Shown: one piece after another, positions 26,081-39,669 of the stretch
Numbering within the stretch: the stretch's first letter is position 1
How the letters are laid out: every line of letters begins with the position of its first letter
Program-made: the position numbers and the translations under genes
The notes under the pieces: model-generated
Seen by the model: the letters and a program-made list of their open reading frames with translations, nothing else
Told to the model about the DNA's origin: nothing
The model's database searches: none
NCBI GenBank assembly: GCA_024220505.1
Contig: JAKZZE010000009.1
Span: forward strand, 692,001 to 756,000
Direction: 5' to 3'
Length of the DNA stretch: 64,000 nucleotides
Source of the DNA: Rhizopus arrhizus
Taxonomy: Eukaryota > Mucoromycota > Mucoromycetes > Mucorales > Rhizopodaceae

Positions 26081-29000
26081 ATGTTACAAAGTGGACAAGA
26101 TGAGACAAATACAACTAATAGCAGTAATAGTTTAAAGCAACTTTGTAGGCGACATTCACTTCCTGATATAAAAAGATTAAAAGAAGAATGGGATAAAAGA
26201 GAGGCCATTCAAACCACTGCAAAACTAGCTCCAGGAAAACTACAGGCAATTAAATATAAAAATCGTGAATTTCTTTTGGCTAACCACATAAACAGATTGA
26301 TTTACTTAATGTTAAAAGTGATGTGCCAGTTTCAAGGCCACTTATGCGACTTAGAATGGGTTCACAACAATACTTTTCTTCTAGATCAAAACATGCAAAT
26401 GGTAACTGGAACGAAGGGTTTTTATTTACTATATCATTTCATAATCAATTGTTTGATATAATTGAGGTAATAAGCATATTGACAACAAAAATAAAATAAA
26501 AATAGTTTTTAACAATGTAATAATAATAGCTTGATTTGTACGATAAAAGAAAAAAGTGGAGATCAAAGTTGAAACATATCGGAAAAGCTAAATTGAAAAT
26601 TGCACAGTTAAAGAACAGGAATCAAGTGTTTATTACGTAAGAAAAGGAGAAATGAGAAGAAATGATATTTATTATGTATATAGTTTCCTTCCGATGTATG
26701 AATATCATGTTAAAAGATACTTGCCAGCACATATTCAATTGCCACACACTTTTCTTAAATCGCATATACCAAATATGTCAATGCCTAAATTAAAGCAATA
26801 TTACAACAACAAAAAAGCAGCACATCAACAAGGAGATGAAGAAGTAGAGGATTTATTTGATTTGCCACCTTATCAACTTCATCCAAGTCATAGTAAACAT
26901 TCAATGACGCCCTTTATTGGATCTATTCAAGTTAGAGTGAGATACTCATTTCAGTTGGACGATAATAACAGCTGTGAAACACAATCTCCTTTACAAAATA
27001 TTTCCATGGGAACACTTTTATCAAATAAATCAAAGCAAATCTCAAGAGCTTATACAGCTGATTCATCATCAAATAGCAGTGGCAGTGATTGTACATTTAC
27101 TAATAGTTATCATGATGCAATTGAACCAAATCTTGTATTTGTCGATAATATTCAAAAACAATCTCAAATACAACCACAAAGTGATTCAACAGTTGACCTT
27201 ATGTTTCATAACAATTTGGATTTGCAGCAAACAAATGTTGATTTTCCAAAAATGGATGGTGAAAATAAAAAAAAGGAAGAAGCAGAAGTATCTGATACAG
27301 CAAGTATCAAAAGTCATAATTTTGGTGATAAGAATTTTGCTTTTAAATGGATCAATGAATCATTCGAAGAAGTGGCCTTGTCTCATCCTAGCTTAGACCG
27401 TATGATTGGATTAGTTGTCAGTCCTCAGACACGTACCTTGTTACGTGCTGTAGTCAAGATCTTTAATGCATTTGTATATGCACATATAAATATAGAGTAC
27501 CATATCACTTACATGCCTATGCATTTTCATATATTATTAGGGACAAGGATTTAAAATTACAATATTACAATTATTATCCTCTTTATCTTTACTACAAAAC
27601 TTTTATGCAGAAATTCCAAGGTAAACAACTGAAGCATTTCTCTTTTTGTATTTCTCACCTTTCTTGTTTGTACAGAGAACCACTTGCAGAAAAGATCACT
27701 GATTTGAAATTCCTAGACGAAGCCCATTACTTTTTAGGACATGCTATTATTGCCTATGTAAGAGAATGAATAGAAATAATAAAGTGTTCTTACGATGATA
27801 TTATGCAACAATTAGGGCTGGAGAGGCATTTCTTACCTTGGAGACTATGCAAAGTATATGAAAGGTTAGATGCTTATTTTATCCTCATTGTTTGTACTCA
27901 TACGGCAATATAGATGTAGTGAAGACGAAATCCAACAAAGAGGCCATTGTTCGCTATCTGAAGATACCTCAAGAAGATTTATTGGGTTACGAGTATGGTT
28001 TGCGTAAAGGTGCTGTATTCCAACCAAGTTATTTTGTATCTTATGATCAAGTACATGAAGCTGTTGTTTTGGGTATTCGTGGCACTTGGGTAAGTTTGCT
28101 TAAAAAATAATGGCAAGAAAGCAAAAAAGGTTCTTATACTTCATTATTAGAGTTTATATGATTGCATTACCGACCTTGTTTGTGAATATAGACCCTGGAA
28201 AGGTGGACTTGTCCATTCGGGGTTATTAGCTTCAGCTCAGTGGTTCTTTACAAACATAATACCTCAAATATTTTTATATATTGGCAAACAAAAAGCACGA
28301 CGTATATCATCGTTTGTTATCACTGGTCATTCTTTAGGCGCAGGCACATCAGCAATCTTGACAATGATGGTAGTTGACTACCTTGATCAATTACGAGAGC
28401 TATCTGATAATCCTGGCTTTAAAGTACAATGTTTTTGCTATGCTCCTGTTGCTAGCCTTTCTTTAGATTTGTGCGAAAAATACAAAGAGTATATTAGTAG
28501 CTTTGTGTGTCATGATGATCTTGTAGCGAGACTGTCTTATGGTACCGCATCCTGTGCTAAAGAACTTATCATGGATTCAGTCATTGCTACTGATGGCTTG
28601 GGGGGAAGCAGTAAAGTCAACTCAAATCCAAGAATACGTAAAGAATGTTTCGATATCATTCAAGCTCGTAGAAAAGAGATTTATCACGGAAAGGAACCAA
28701 GATACCCACTTTTGTATGTTCCTGGGCGTGTCTATCAATTTAGACGTCAACCCAAACCAAAACCTCATTTAAAAAAATTTTCCACCCAACCGCTTTCTGG
28801 AATACCGCTCAGAAGAAAAAAGTCATTCATGTCAAGTTCATCAGAACCCAATTTAAATATACCTAAAAATGAAGAAATTGCATGCTCATTTACTCTTCAT
28901 CACTCATCCTCCATGCTATCAGAAGAAGTATATATTTCAAAAACTTGTCTAGAAGACCATATGGTTGCTACCTATCTTAATGCTTTTCAAGCTGTAAGAC

Positions 29001-29161
29001 AAGATTGTATGCGTCAAGATGCTGCTCGTAAAAAAAATAACAGTGAAACATGTTCATTCCACTCTTCCTCCTCTACATTAAAACAGTCATCACCTTCTTC
29101 ATCTAAAATCAAACTAAACGATACTAAAGCATCCTCTTTTATTCAATCAGAAAAGAAATAA
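26081..29161 (+). CDS. C2 domain plus class 3 lipase (diacylglycerol lipase-like)
   Basis: Proposed exons 26081..26264, 26330..26466, 26530..26636, 26684..27473, 27541..27620, 27676..27757, 27816..27864, 27914..28089 and 28151..29161, about 871 residues. The N-terminal C2-like domain shows RPLMRLRMGSQQYFSS, WNEGFLFTISF, LFDIIELDLYDK, IGKAKLKI and VFITFLPMY. A Ser/Asn-rich linker follows. The lipase domain has GWRGISYLGDYAKY, VVLGIRGTWSLYDC, the nucleophile elbow FVITGHSLGAG (Ser in GHSLG), CYAPVASLSLDL and SFVCHDDLVARLS. C2 plus Lipase_3 suggests a membrane-associated sn-1 lipase acting on diacylglycerol or phospholipid. Exons from 26530 on are well supported; the first junction (about 26250-26330) is uncertain, since an alternative acceptor at 26296 gives better C2 sequence but no matching donor. 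Confidence 0.85.
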
Positions 29162-29234
29162 AAGCTACCCAGTAAATAAATAAATAAATAAAGCTTGTGT
29201 TTGCGTACATATAATTTATTTATAAATGAAATAT

Positions 29235-30775
29235 TTAACGTGCTTGCTGTTTTTGTGCTTTCTTTCTTCTATCAAATTCATGACTAGACTCATATTTGGG
29301 CATCCTAATAACACATGTAAGAAATTAATTTAAATAGAACAAGTCGAATATGTTTTACTCAGAAGGTTTTGCAGGTAAAGGAGTTGCGTAGAAATAATCA
29401 TGTTCAAGTGCTTCTAATGCAGTTAATCTTTTTGATGGATCCAATACCAGTAGTTTGTCCAATAAGTCTGCAGCCAAAGGATCATATTTTGCATATTCGT
29501 CGATCACCCGTCTTTCGCTAGGTTCAAATTTTACTTTGGAAGCATCAGGTAATTGCTGCCAGTTTGGCATACTTTCCGTGCTAGGTGAACCACAAAGATT
29601 GAATATTCTTACAAGCTGATCGATATCATCTTGACCTTGAAGAATAGGTCGTGATTTAAGCAATTCACCAAACACGCAGCTAGAGTACAAATTAAGTTGG
29701 TATGTATTGTCGCTTTTTTCTTTTTTTCTTTACCCAACACCCCACATATCAATAGCAGTTGTATATTTTCTTTCACCAAGTAGCAACTCTGGTGGTCTGT
29801 ACCATCTTGTAACAACGCAGTTTGTATATTCTTTATTTTCTCCTTCTATACCACGAGCGAGACCGAAATCAGCAATCTGGAGAACGCCTTCGTTATCAAT
29901 TAATAGATTTGCGGCTAAATTGATTTTATATTAGAATCTACAACTAATAGTCAAATATAGCTATAAAACCTTTCATGTCTCTATGTAAGATTTTGTTCTA
30001 TAAAAAATGGTTAATAAAATATCTCTTTATTTTTCTTCTAATCTTACATGATGAAGGTATGCAGTGCCTTCTAATAACTGCTTCAAATATGCTTTAATTT
30101 GTGGTTGAGAGAGGCGAACACTAGGGTTATCTAACAATCCAGCTAAATCATGATCCATATATGGGAAAACCATATATATTGAACCTTTTTCCTTCTTTGC
30201 GGGATTGCCTAGTTTTTTTTACGTGTCACTTGAAAAGATATGAATATGCAAGTAATGTTTCGTACCTCTGTCAACTGCAATATCGACTAAAGGAACAATA
30301 TTCTTATTTCTTAGTTGCTTTAGGATCTTAATTTCTCTCATGGCTGTAATGGGAATCTACAATACAAGTAATTAATAAACAAATTTAACAACTATATACA
30401 TTTCGCATTTACTCCCTCCTTTTCATTATGCATCAATATTCTCTTGAGTGCAACAAATTCGCCTGTTCGTTTATTCCTTGCTTTATGTACCTCTCTGTAA
30501 AGCAATATAAATACACACTCTTTTTTTTCTTTTTGAAGCAACAATAATCATTACCCGAAAGTTCCTTCACCTAATTTATCTAAAAATTCGTATTCTGTGA
30601 TCCTTGAACATCCTCGAAATGTCCGTTGATGCTTTGAACGATGTCCTGGTGAAGCAGAGGTTGCTGACCATGCAGGCGAAGCACTGCTAGTACTTGATGT
30701 TTCAACTGACCCATCCTGCTTTTTGTATCTCTTTAAGATAGGATCTTCACCAACATCGTCATGATCTCGCTTCAT
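29235..30775 (-). CDS. Cyclin-dependent kinase, CDK9/Bur1 family
   Basis: Eight exons, 30775..30555, 30494..30413, 30356..30266, 30208..30048, 29997..29970, 29914..29734, 29679..29359 and 29304..29235, 384 residues. Seen: glycine loop GEGTFGEV, cyclin-binding helix PITAMREIK (PITALRE in CDK9), catalytic loop HRDMKAANLL, DFGLAR, activation segment [12 protein letters not shown] with the T-loop threonine, and [14 protein letters not shown]. The last exon adds a Bur1-like tail ([10 protein letters not shown]) with a Lys/Arg/Gln-rich end. With a T-type cyclin this kinase phosphorylates the RNA polymerase II tail and Spt5 to release elongation. The N-terminal ~55 residues are low complexity. Confidence 0.93.
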
Positions 30776-33295
30776 GGTATATTATATAGATTTTTGTAGC
30801 AAGGGAAACAAAAATATACAAAAAAAAGAAAAGAAAAAATGGCTAAATTTCCGTCACAGGGTGTACGAAGGCTTGTGTTACTTTCTGCAAGACAGCCGCC
30901 AACAAAGTGATGTGTATGAAATTTTATGCGGAAGCTCTTGCTTTTTAATACATGAAATCATATTAAAATGACAGAAGGAACTATATAGATTAAATAATTT
31001 CAATTGGCGGCCCTTTTAGGTAACTAAAGGATTGACCCTTTAAACATTATATAAAAAGAAAATGCTTTTCCTTTGCTGCCAACTGCATAAATTGTGTTAT
31101 CCAAAAAAAAAAGCTATAATAATATATTATTGTCTTCCTTCTGTATTACTGTATAAGTACATAGAAAGTATTTTATCAAGTTTAAAATGTTATAATTAAA
31201 CAATCAGTATACAGGCATTATATCGTCTTAGATGCTAGAACAAGTTCAATGAATTAAACGTAATATAATTAAACAATTAAGCACGATTAACATGAACTAT
31301 ACTTTATTATAAGCCTTTTATGCTTAGAAGAACATGTAAATATGTCTAGTTTTCTTTGCTCTGTTTAAAACAAAGCTATCTTTACCAATTAATTGTAAGC
31401 ACTTAATGAACGCAATTCAAAACATGTAAATTCTATCATTAAGATTTTCAATACATAAAGAATAAAGATGTGCAGAGACATGTTATCTGAAAATCATCGC
31501 TGATTCAATATCACTGTTTTGATTCATCTGTAATATTTAAAAAGGTTCATGTCACATTTCTGATGCACGCATACTTATTCTTAACAACATTGTTACAAAA
31601 CTAACTCTACTCCAAGTTAAGAAAGCGTGTAAATGTTAACACGTCAAAAACGTGTCTTATAGTACACAACATATTAATTCAGGTTTTATTTTTCTATTAT
31701 TGCATTTTTATTATCCAAATGGTTTATTATATATGTATAGTTGAAGTATTTATATTATTAGGATAAAAAATGTAAGAACAAAGCTACTACATGTAACAAA
31801 GATATGATAAACAACTGAGTACTTTCGGTTTATATAGATTCGTCACAGTAGATAAATTGGCTGTAGAAAGGCAAATGAGCAGCTTTATCAACTGAATTCT
31901 TGAAGCCTATCCATAATGTTTGTTACTTCATGGGTCCAAGAAGAAACTTTTAACCTAGTGAGCCCTTAAACAGTAAAAGACATTAATTTATCAATTGAAG
32001 CTTTTATTACTAGTCATTAGCATAGCTTTCCATTAAAATACTACCAAGTTTACTTTACAGAATGATAGTATATTAAAGATTGCACATTTACAAATCAATA
32101 CACTGATTTTTTTTTGTTTATATAAAATTATAAAAAAAAAAGAACGTTTCAAATCATGACAGGTAATAATTTAGTTTAAAGTTATGGAGTTACTTTTACT
32201 TTTTCATAGCTATGAAAATTTTTTTGCTTATAATCCATGGGATCTGCTGGTATTTAACTTTGAAAATATTGCATAAGATTAGGTTGATTTAATCCAATAA
32301 AGTGTACCATTAGCTTTTTTTTTTTTTTTTTTTTTTTGCCAATGCTTGAAAGATCCAGTAGCATAAAAGAGGCTAAGCATAGCTGTCACATTTCTCACAC
32401 CACTTTATGTTTGCTGCTATAGGAGTTCACAGTGGATCAAACTCAGGAAACTCTCTCTGAATTTATGTTACAACCAAAAAAAATTTTTAGCTGACATCTT
32501 TCAACAGCAAATTTTTTTCAGTAAGTATTAGAAGTGAGTCTTTTCACAACTGTAACCAACAAACATATACTGAAACATAACACGTTACTTTTTGTATGAA
32601 TAATTAACAGATAAGACAGTGTAATGTAAATTGATTGTGGGCAGCAAAGCATGACTGGAATCAAAGGAGGCTTATTTCACTGTATTTTGAACAATTGGAT
32701 TTAAACTTTAATGGACTGGGTATTATTGACATTGTTTAATTAGCAGAACTAAAGTAAAAATAACATTATACATCAAGCATATATCAATGTCGTGCTGGAT
32801 TTGATTGTTATCTTTTAAGACTATCAAAACGTTAATTAAATGTTATACTGTTCATTGGCCATATTCTAAAAATGTCCTTGCATTGTTAGTTATATTTATT
32901 ATATTTTTATTGGCTTAAATAAACTCTACCCTTTTGTAAAAATATCCAATGAAAATTTTGAATGAAGATCAATCGTGACTACCCGTGAGCATTTTTAAAA
33001 TTCAGCTTATACACCGGAGGTGTAAATTTTTTTTTAAAGCTAATTGACAAAATCAACAGTCCAAAAAAGCTTTTTTTTTTTTTTCTTTTTTCCTTGTCTT
33101 TTTGCAAAAAGCAAACAAGAAAACCAGCTGCTTTTGTGTCTTTTTTACATAAAGAAAATATAAACACATCTTTAATAGCGCTGAGTATATAACCGTAACC
33201 AAAGAAAGCTTTACTTGTTTGTTCTATCCATTTTTTATTTTACTTGATCTCGAAATACCCTTTTATACGCGCACTTTTCTTTAAAAGCATTTTCT
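30776..33295. other. Long AT-rich intergenic region
   Basis: About 2.5 kb with no recognisable gene, RNA gene or repeat, apart from homopolymer T runs (for example 32317-32337 and 33071-33084) and scattered short A runs. Confidence 0.5.
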
Positions 33296-35178
33296 ATGGG
33301 AGGGTAATATTTATTAATGAAAAAAATAGTTAACTGTGTACTGAAAATATGCTTTTAAAACAGAGTTACTATTGCACACCAACCTGTTTCCGCTACTGAA
33401 GCAGTTGAGGACAGTTATTACCCTACTGATACTGAAACAACCGACGAAAATCAACAATATAACCAACTGTTAGCTGCTGCTGCTGCTGCTGCCGCTGTCG
33501 CTTCCAACGAACAATGGTCTGAAAGCATGCCTTCAGTAGAAGATTTGACGGGTGAAGTTCAAGAATTATTGATGAGGTACAAGAAAAAAAAAATTTTCTT
33601 GTTGAGTTGCTTATATATTGTGAAACTATAAATAGAGAATCAATGAATTCTTGGCTTCAACCATGGATGACTGAAAATGCTAGTTGTATTGCAGAATTGG
33701 ATAATCAAATGTATGCTCAATCCATTCAACTTGAAGACTTGTTTGGTCAAGATGAGATGGCTTTATCCCCTAATACGATTCAACAGTCTTTGTATGATGA
33801 GGTGTCTTTTGGTATGTGGTCCTCCTATAAAATATTAACCATTGGAAGCTAACATGCTGAGTTAGTTCCCGAAGACATTTCGCTTACTATGAGTGCCCCT
33901 ACTTCTTCAGCTTCTTCACCCAATACTTCAGCTCAAATTAGTCCTGTTGCTTCCCCTATCGCTGCTGACATTCAGATTGACGATCAAGAAGAGTTACTTG
34001 AAAAATTAGAAAATCAAGTAAATGCTTTTGACATGACCAAAAATATGAAGCGCAGACGAGGCTCTACAAGTTCTGAAGATTCAAGCGATGATTCCTCGTC
34101 TGATGAGGATGACGAATCTGGTTCTGAACATGAAGATGTAATTATTCCCACTACGGTTGCTAACTTGAACAGTCGTCGCCGAATGAGTTACTCTTCTGAT
34201 TCTGACTCTGATTCAGAGCCTACGTTTCACCGACAATCTCGAGCCTCATCACCTGTTACTAATCCTTACATGTATATGCACAAGCGTCAGATTGAAGAGA
34301 CTTTATTGGAGCGCATCACTAATAGCTTGAATCCTGAAAAGTTGCCTGGTATTTTGTCTATTTTAGCATCTGAAAAGCCAAATACCCAACAAGAAGATGA
34401 AGTCGAAATTGATTTATCGTGTCTGGCACGCGACCAATTGTTACAAATTTTGTTTTATGTTGATGCATGTATTTTGGAACAAAATGGTGGTCCTGCTGTA
34501 AATATTGAAGACTTTGTTATGAAAAAACAAACAAAGAAAGGTCGTTCTGTTTTGAAAAATGAAGAAAAAAGCAAACAAGCGAAATCAAGAAGACCCCGCA
34601 GACCTCGTCAACCAAGAACAAAAACAAGAGCAGAACTTACTGAAGATTTGGATATTGATTCTTCATTCAGCGAATCAGAAGAGCTTAATCCATTATCTGT
34701 TGATAACGTTGTCAATCTTAATGGTCCTATCTCTATGGCTTCATTGACAAAGAAGAACAAGTCAACAAGACCAAGTACATCCACAAAGGGTGGTCGAAGA
34801 AGACAAGGAAAAAGCAAGCGATACAAAAACCGTCGTAAATCTGAAGATGATGATGATGTATCTTCCTCTATCGCTGTATTCCAGGATCCTCATAGTATAG
34901 CTTCTACGCGGCCCAAAAGACGTGCAGCTGTTCATAAACGTCGTTTATTAGAACAAATGCTTGCTCCTTCAGATAATGAAAGCGAAGAAGATGCTGAGGA
35001 TGGTGTTTTAGTTGTTTACAGTGATGAAAAGATGGACTTTAATGTTGTTGACAATCAAACAATTGCGCATACAACTACACCTATTCCAGTGCCGCCAAGT
35101 AAAGAAGAGATAGTCATGTCAGCGACAAAGACTGAAGACGATGAAGATACCGATGAAGAGATTGACATTATGTGTTAA
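33296..35178 (+). CDS. Uncharacterised acidic/basic, probably nuclear protein
   Basis: Four exons, 33296..33303, 33364..33576, 33636..33811 and 33866..35178, 569 residues; the first exon encodes only MG plus two bases. Not identified. Seen: poly-Ala (LLAAAAAAAAVA), WLQPWMTENASC, a Ser/Asp/Glu-rich stretch (SSEDSSDDSSSDEDDES), a structured helical block (ETLLERITNSLNPEKLPGIL.., EVEIDLSCLARDQLLQIL), then basic tracts (SRRPRRPRQPRTKTR, GGRRRQGKSKRYKNRRK) and an acidic C-terminus. The helical block has the spacing of NET-like domains (L-P-x-I-L..., E-[IV]-[ED]-[IL]-D-L...L...L...[IY]V). A chromatin or transcription role is only inference. The frame is consistent across all exons. Confidence 0.7.
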
Positions 35179-35712
35179 ACTTCTATAATTTTCTGTTACT
35201 AATTGCTTTGTATATTTCTCCTTACATAACTTATTCATCATTTATCATGACGCACATACATCTTTTCCCAAGAAAAAAAAAGTATTCATTGTATTTAATT
35301 TTATCCTCGTTGACCATAGAACCTTTTCTATTCAATAAACTTAGACGACATGTTCTCAATAAAAAAATTTGTTTTCATAGTATCAAAGCATTATTATCAC
35401 TTGATTCAATAAAGTAATTACAGATGGAAAAACGGTATATTTTATGAAGATATTCTAAAATAAAATATTTACTATTGCCGTATAATTTAGCTTTTATTAT
35501 TTGGGATGATATGAAGGTAGCACACATCTATCTCTTAATAGTAATTATAGTCTTCAAGAAACCAAAAAGCTAAAGATGCATTATTCAATAGATATGGTCG
35601 CAGTAACAACAACCTTTAGATCTTTGTGACACTTTATTTGAGAAACACAATAAATTAAAGGTGTACCCGAAACTCGGACCAATTTTTACTTTCTTTTTCT
35701 TTTCGTTTAGAT
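35179..35712. other. Intergenic, no gene seen
   Basis: AT-rich spacer between two plus-strand genes; it must hold the 3' end of the acidic protein gene and the promoter of the gamma-glutamyltransferase gene. No distinct signal recognised. Confidence 0.5.
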
Positions 35713-38162
35713 ATGACAACACCAAGTTTACCGTTTATATCTCGTCGCTCTACAGTATATGGGACCCATGCCATGGTGGCTAGTTCGTAAGTTAGCTCAT
35801 ATTAGTATATCACACACTACATCAAATAAACAATAGTCTACTTAAGACAACCTTTAGCTACGCAAGCAGGAATTGAAATCTTAAAAAGAGGAGGAAATGC
35901 TGCTGTAAGTTAACTGAATATTGTAAAAATAAGCGCTATCAATGAACAATTTTTTTTTTCTTTCTTTTTTTTTCTTTTTTATTCTTTGTAGGATGCTGCT
36001 GTTGCTGTAGGTAAATATCTATATATAATGAACCCAGTATTTTACGTACCAACATTTAATTTACAATTTATAAAGCTGCTGCTATCAATATAACAGGTAA
36101 TGGCAAAATATAATCATTACTTTAAGTTTTGGTTACTATGTATCTATTTTTTTTAGAGCCTGGGTCTACAGGAATTGGTGGTGATGCCTTTTGTCTATTT
36201 TATGATGCTAAGGCGCGCACGGTTAAGGGTCTCAATGGTTCTGGAAGGTATTTATTATATTATTTCATTTAACACACTTTTTCAAATATAACGATAGGAC
36301 ACCTGCTGATCTCACGATGGATTTCCTTATAAATAAAGCAAAGCTGTCTGATCAAAATGAATTCACTCGAAGTGTCCATTCAATTACTGTCCCTGGTGCT
36401 GCTGCCGCTTGGGTGGACACTGTTCATCACTTTGGATCCGGAAAAGTTGATTTATCGACAATTTTCGCGCCAGCGATCGACTTAGCAGAAAACGGGTAGT
36501 ATACTTACACTTTTTTTTTTACAAAGCATTTTTATTTACTTTTTTTTTTTTTTTTTAAAAAAAAAAGCTTTCCTGTATCACATATCTCTGCTACTTCAGT
36601 AAGTAAAATACAAGTATAACTATGACTCGTTTGCTCATATGTTAAAAACAGTGGAAAGGAGAAGTAGAGGGGCTTTTAGCGAAAAATCCAAACCAAAGAA
36701 TTGAATGGCTAATTGATAACAACAGAGCACCTAAAGAAGGGGAGGTGATGACAGTCCCTGAGCTTGCAGAGTATTTTTTTGGATATCCACTATATTTTTA
36801 ATTTATGCTTAGAATGTTTATATAGGACATTCCGATTGCTTGCTAAGAGCGGAAAGAAAGGGTTTTATGAGGGACGCGTTGGCGAAGCTATAGTTGAGGC
36901 TGTACGAACTCGAGGAGGCGTCATGACTCTTAAAGACCTTGCTAGTCATACAAGTGAACTGCTCGATCCTATCTCGCTTGACTATCATGATTGGACTGTT
37001 TGGGAAATTCCCCCAAATGGACAGGGCATAACTACTCTTATCGCTCTTGGCATAATTGAGGCACTTGAGGAAGAAGGCGTTATAGATTTCAAGAAGCTGG
37101 ATCATAACTCTGCCGAATATATCCATATCATCTCAGAAGCCCTACGCATTGCGTTTGCCGATACCAGATATTATATAACAGACCCACAAGTTCAGCATGT
37201 ACCTACAGAAAACCTTTTAAGCAAAGTAAATAAGACGATAGGGCAAAAACGCATAAATTTAATCAACGTATTTTACAGGAATATCTCAGGAAGCGAGCTA
37301 AACTCATTGATTTAAAGCAAAGGAGTAATGATGTTCAAAAGGGTTATCCTGATGAGATTGGAAATACTGTATATTTCTCAGTTGTAGATGAAGAAGGCAA
37401 CGCTTGTAGTTTTATTGTGAGTGCTTTAAAATGTTAAATGACTTTTGATAAACTAACAAATAAATAGAACTCGACCTTTATGCATTTTGGTGTACGTTTT
37501 CTAAAATTGTTTATTGTGACATTTTCTTATTCTTTTCATATAGTCTCATGTAATTGCTAAAAATACTGGGGTTGTTTTACATAACCGTGGTGGAAACTTT
37601 GTTTTAATTGATGGACATCCCAATTGCTTAGGACCTAGTAAAAGACCATACCATACTATTATTCCATCTATGATTACGCGCAAAACAGAAAATGGCCATG
37701 CACTTGAAGCTTGCTTTGGAGGTATTTTTTTAAATAACATACAGGTCAATCGTATGCCCTTACCATTGTTTTCTTAATATAGTTATGGGTGCCTTTATGC
37801 AGCCCCAAGGCCAATTGCAAGTTATCTTAAATATGAAGCATTATTTATCAAATCCTCAGCATGCACTTGATCTTCCGCGCATCTGTGTTGCTCCACCAAA
37901 GAAAAATGCTAAAGCGAATGCTGATGCTTATTCATTCACAAATGTAACAGAATCTGTCATTTACTTAGAAGATGGAATAACAGACCAAACTATAAGCAAA
38001 CTTGAAGCGATGGGGCACGTCTGTTATCGTCTTTCTGGTTACCATCGATCTATGTTTGGACGAGGTCAAATCATTCGCTCTAATCTTGATGGTAGAACTG
38101 GTCACAGAGTTTTGGCAGCTGGAAGCGATCCAAGAGGTGATGGTCATGCAACTGGCTGGTAG
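35713..38162 (+). CDS. Gamma-glutamyltransferase family enzyme
   Basis: Thirteen exons, 35713..35786, 35847..35904, 35992..36010, 36076..36096, 36157..36247, 36298..36495, 36568..36598, 36652..36770, 36826..37225, 37279..37416, 37468..37491, 37544..37721 and 37783..38162, 576 residues, with four exons under 35 bp. Family signatures: [77 protein letters not shown]. The expected self-cleavage and nucleophile threonine is T367 in [18 protein letters not shown], followed by [23 protein letters not shown] and the C-terminal GDGHATGW. These enzymes cleave gamma-glutamyl bonds such as in glutathione. There is no signal peptide or membrane anchor, so this is the intracellular acylase/YwrD-like subfamily rather than the secreted GGT. 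Confidence 0.93.
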
Positions 38163-38341
38163 CATGTTTGTGTACAAGTCTATCATGATTTCTGTTATTT
38201 ATTCCTTCTTCCACACTTTCTACCTGTTGTACTTCGCTCATAATATTAAAGACAGCAATTTAATAACAAAATAGATAAATAAATCCTTTCGTTTCCCTTT
38301 TTTGATTATAACATTTATTGTAGAACAGCTTTTAAAGAAAT

Positions 38342-39108
38342 TTATTTCTTCTGCAAAAGACAAAAAAATAATGTTAAATTCAATTAATATTCTATGCATG
38401 TATCCTAAATTTACCTTGTTGGCTTCTTCTTCAGCCTTATCACGAGCACGCTTTTCACGGGCACCGAGAGTACGAGCAGCAGAACGAGCATAACGGAGCT
38501 TCATGTAAGCATTACCATTCTTTTCTTCAGCAGTGATAGCACGAGCTTCAGGGGCAGCGGCGACTTGTTCAACAGGGAAGAGAGCACCACGGAATTGAAC
38601 AGCAGAAGCAACTTCAGCAGCTTCAGAGTCACCCTTCTTGGGGCTAGCAGCCTTACGAGGGAAGACGATCAACTTGGCCTTATAAGCCTTCAAACGTTGA
38701 ACGTTCAATTCGAGAGACTCGTTGGATCTGTTGCGGCGACGGTGATCAACAGCAATACCAACGGAGCGAGCTTCCTTGCGTTGGATGCCAGCTTCCTATT
38801 TTTAAATTTCAAAAAATAATTCAGTTCCATGTCCAACTATTTTCACTTGTCCAATTTTTTACCTTGAGTTCCTCGAGGGTAAAACCACGGCCAGATCTCA
38901 ACTTCATGTTGTAACGGACGGTGGGGCAGCGAACGGCAGGGCGAAGGAGACCGTCAATGGGTCTAGGAGCAATACGAGCAGCTTTTTGGACACGCGCAAT
39001 TCTTCTAGACTTCTTACGACCGGCTTGATCAAACCAGGTCTTAACACGGCGGTCCCATTGTTTACGGAAGTGCTGATTAGGCAATTGGTTGTTGTGCTTC
39101 AAAACCAT
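38342..39108 (-). CDS. RPL13: 60S ribosomal protein eL13
   Basis: Three exons, 39108..38863, 38795..38415 and 38350..38342, 211 residues. It starts [18 protein letters not shown] and carries [68 protein letters not shown] and the variable C-terminal third. The last exon is nine bases and codes only Lys-Lys-stop. Third-position usage is rich in C, as expected of a highly expressed gene. It converges on the gamma-glutamyltransferase gene. Confidence 0.96.
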
Positions 39109-39669
39109 TGTCTATGTTGATTGAATTTCAAAAATGTTGGAAGTGAATGATTTATATATGAAAAGATATAGGTTAGTATTGATTGTATTAATTCAACTTT
39201 TTTTTTATCCTTTGCTGCTATAATAGACGTTGATGCATCTTTACAACAATGGATTACACTCTAAACGTTTGGATATACGTACGGATTACCTGTGAGTGAG
39301 GAAAGAGAAAGATTGGACAGACACAGTGTTTGAAAACACCAATACTTTCTTCTTCGAAGTCCGTCATGATTACTCTACATGACTGTCCGGGCTGCAGCCA
39401 ATTCCGGACCGAATTTTTTTGCTTGCTATCAATAGTTGCATAAAAAAGGCTTTGTCAAGTTACGCTTGCCAACTCAAGTATTTTAACAGATAATCTAAGA
39501 ACGCTTCCACTATGATGCATAAACTTTTGAGCAGAAAGGAAAGCTAAAAAAGCAGAAAGACAGAATATCAATTTAATAGCGAATTGATTGTAATGCGAAG
39601 CGTTTTGTTTTATCTATAGACAGTGCAACTTTTGGTTTCTATCTTTATTTAGTAACAAAACTTCAAGCA
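39109..39669. other. Intergenic, eL13 promoter side
   Basis: Upstream region of eL13. It contains GTCCGGGCTGC at 39385-39395, a motif also found upstream of the broken eL27 gene. Nothing else recognised. Confidence 0.4.

Noticed and set aside
26374..26461. The first lipase frame continuing to a stop at 26461, as if the N-terminal part were a separate small gene
   Set aside because: A different frame over the same bases gives clear C2 sequence (WNEGFLFTISF) that joins the next exons, so the continuing frame is spurious.
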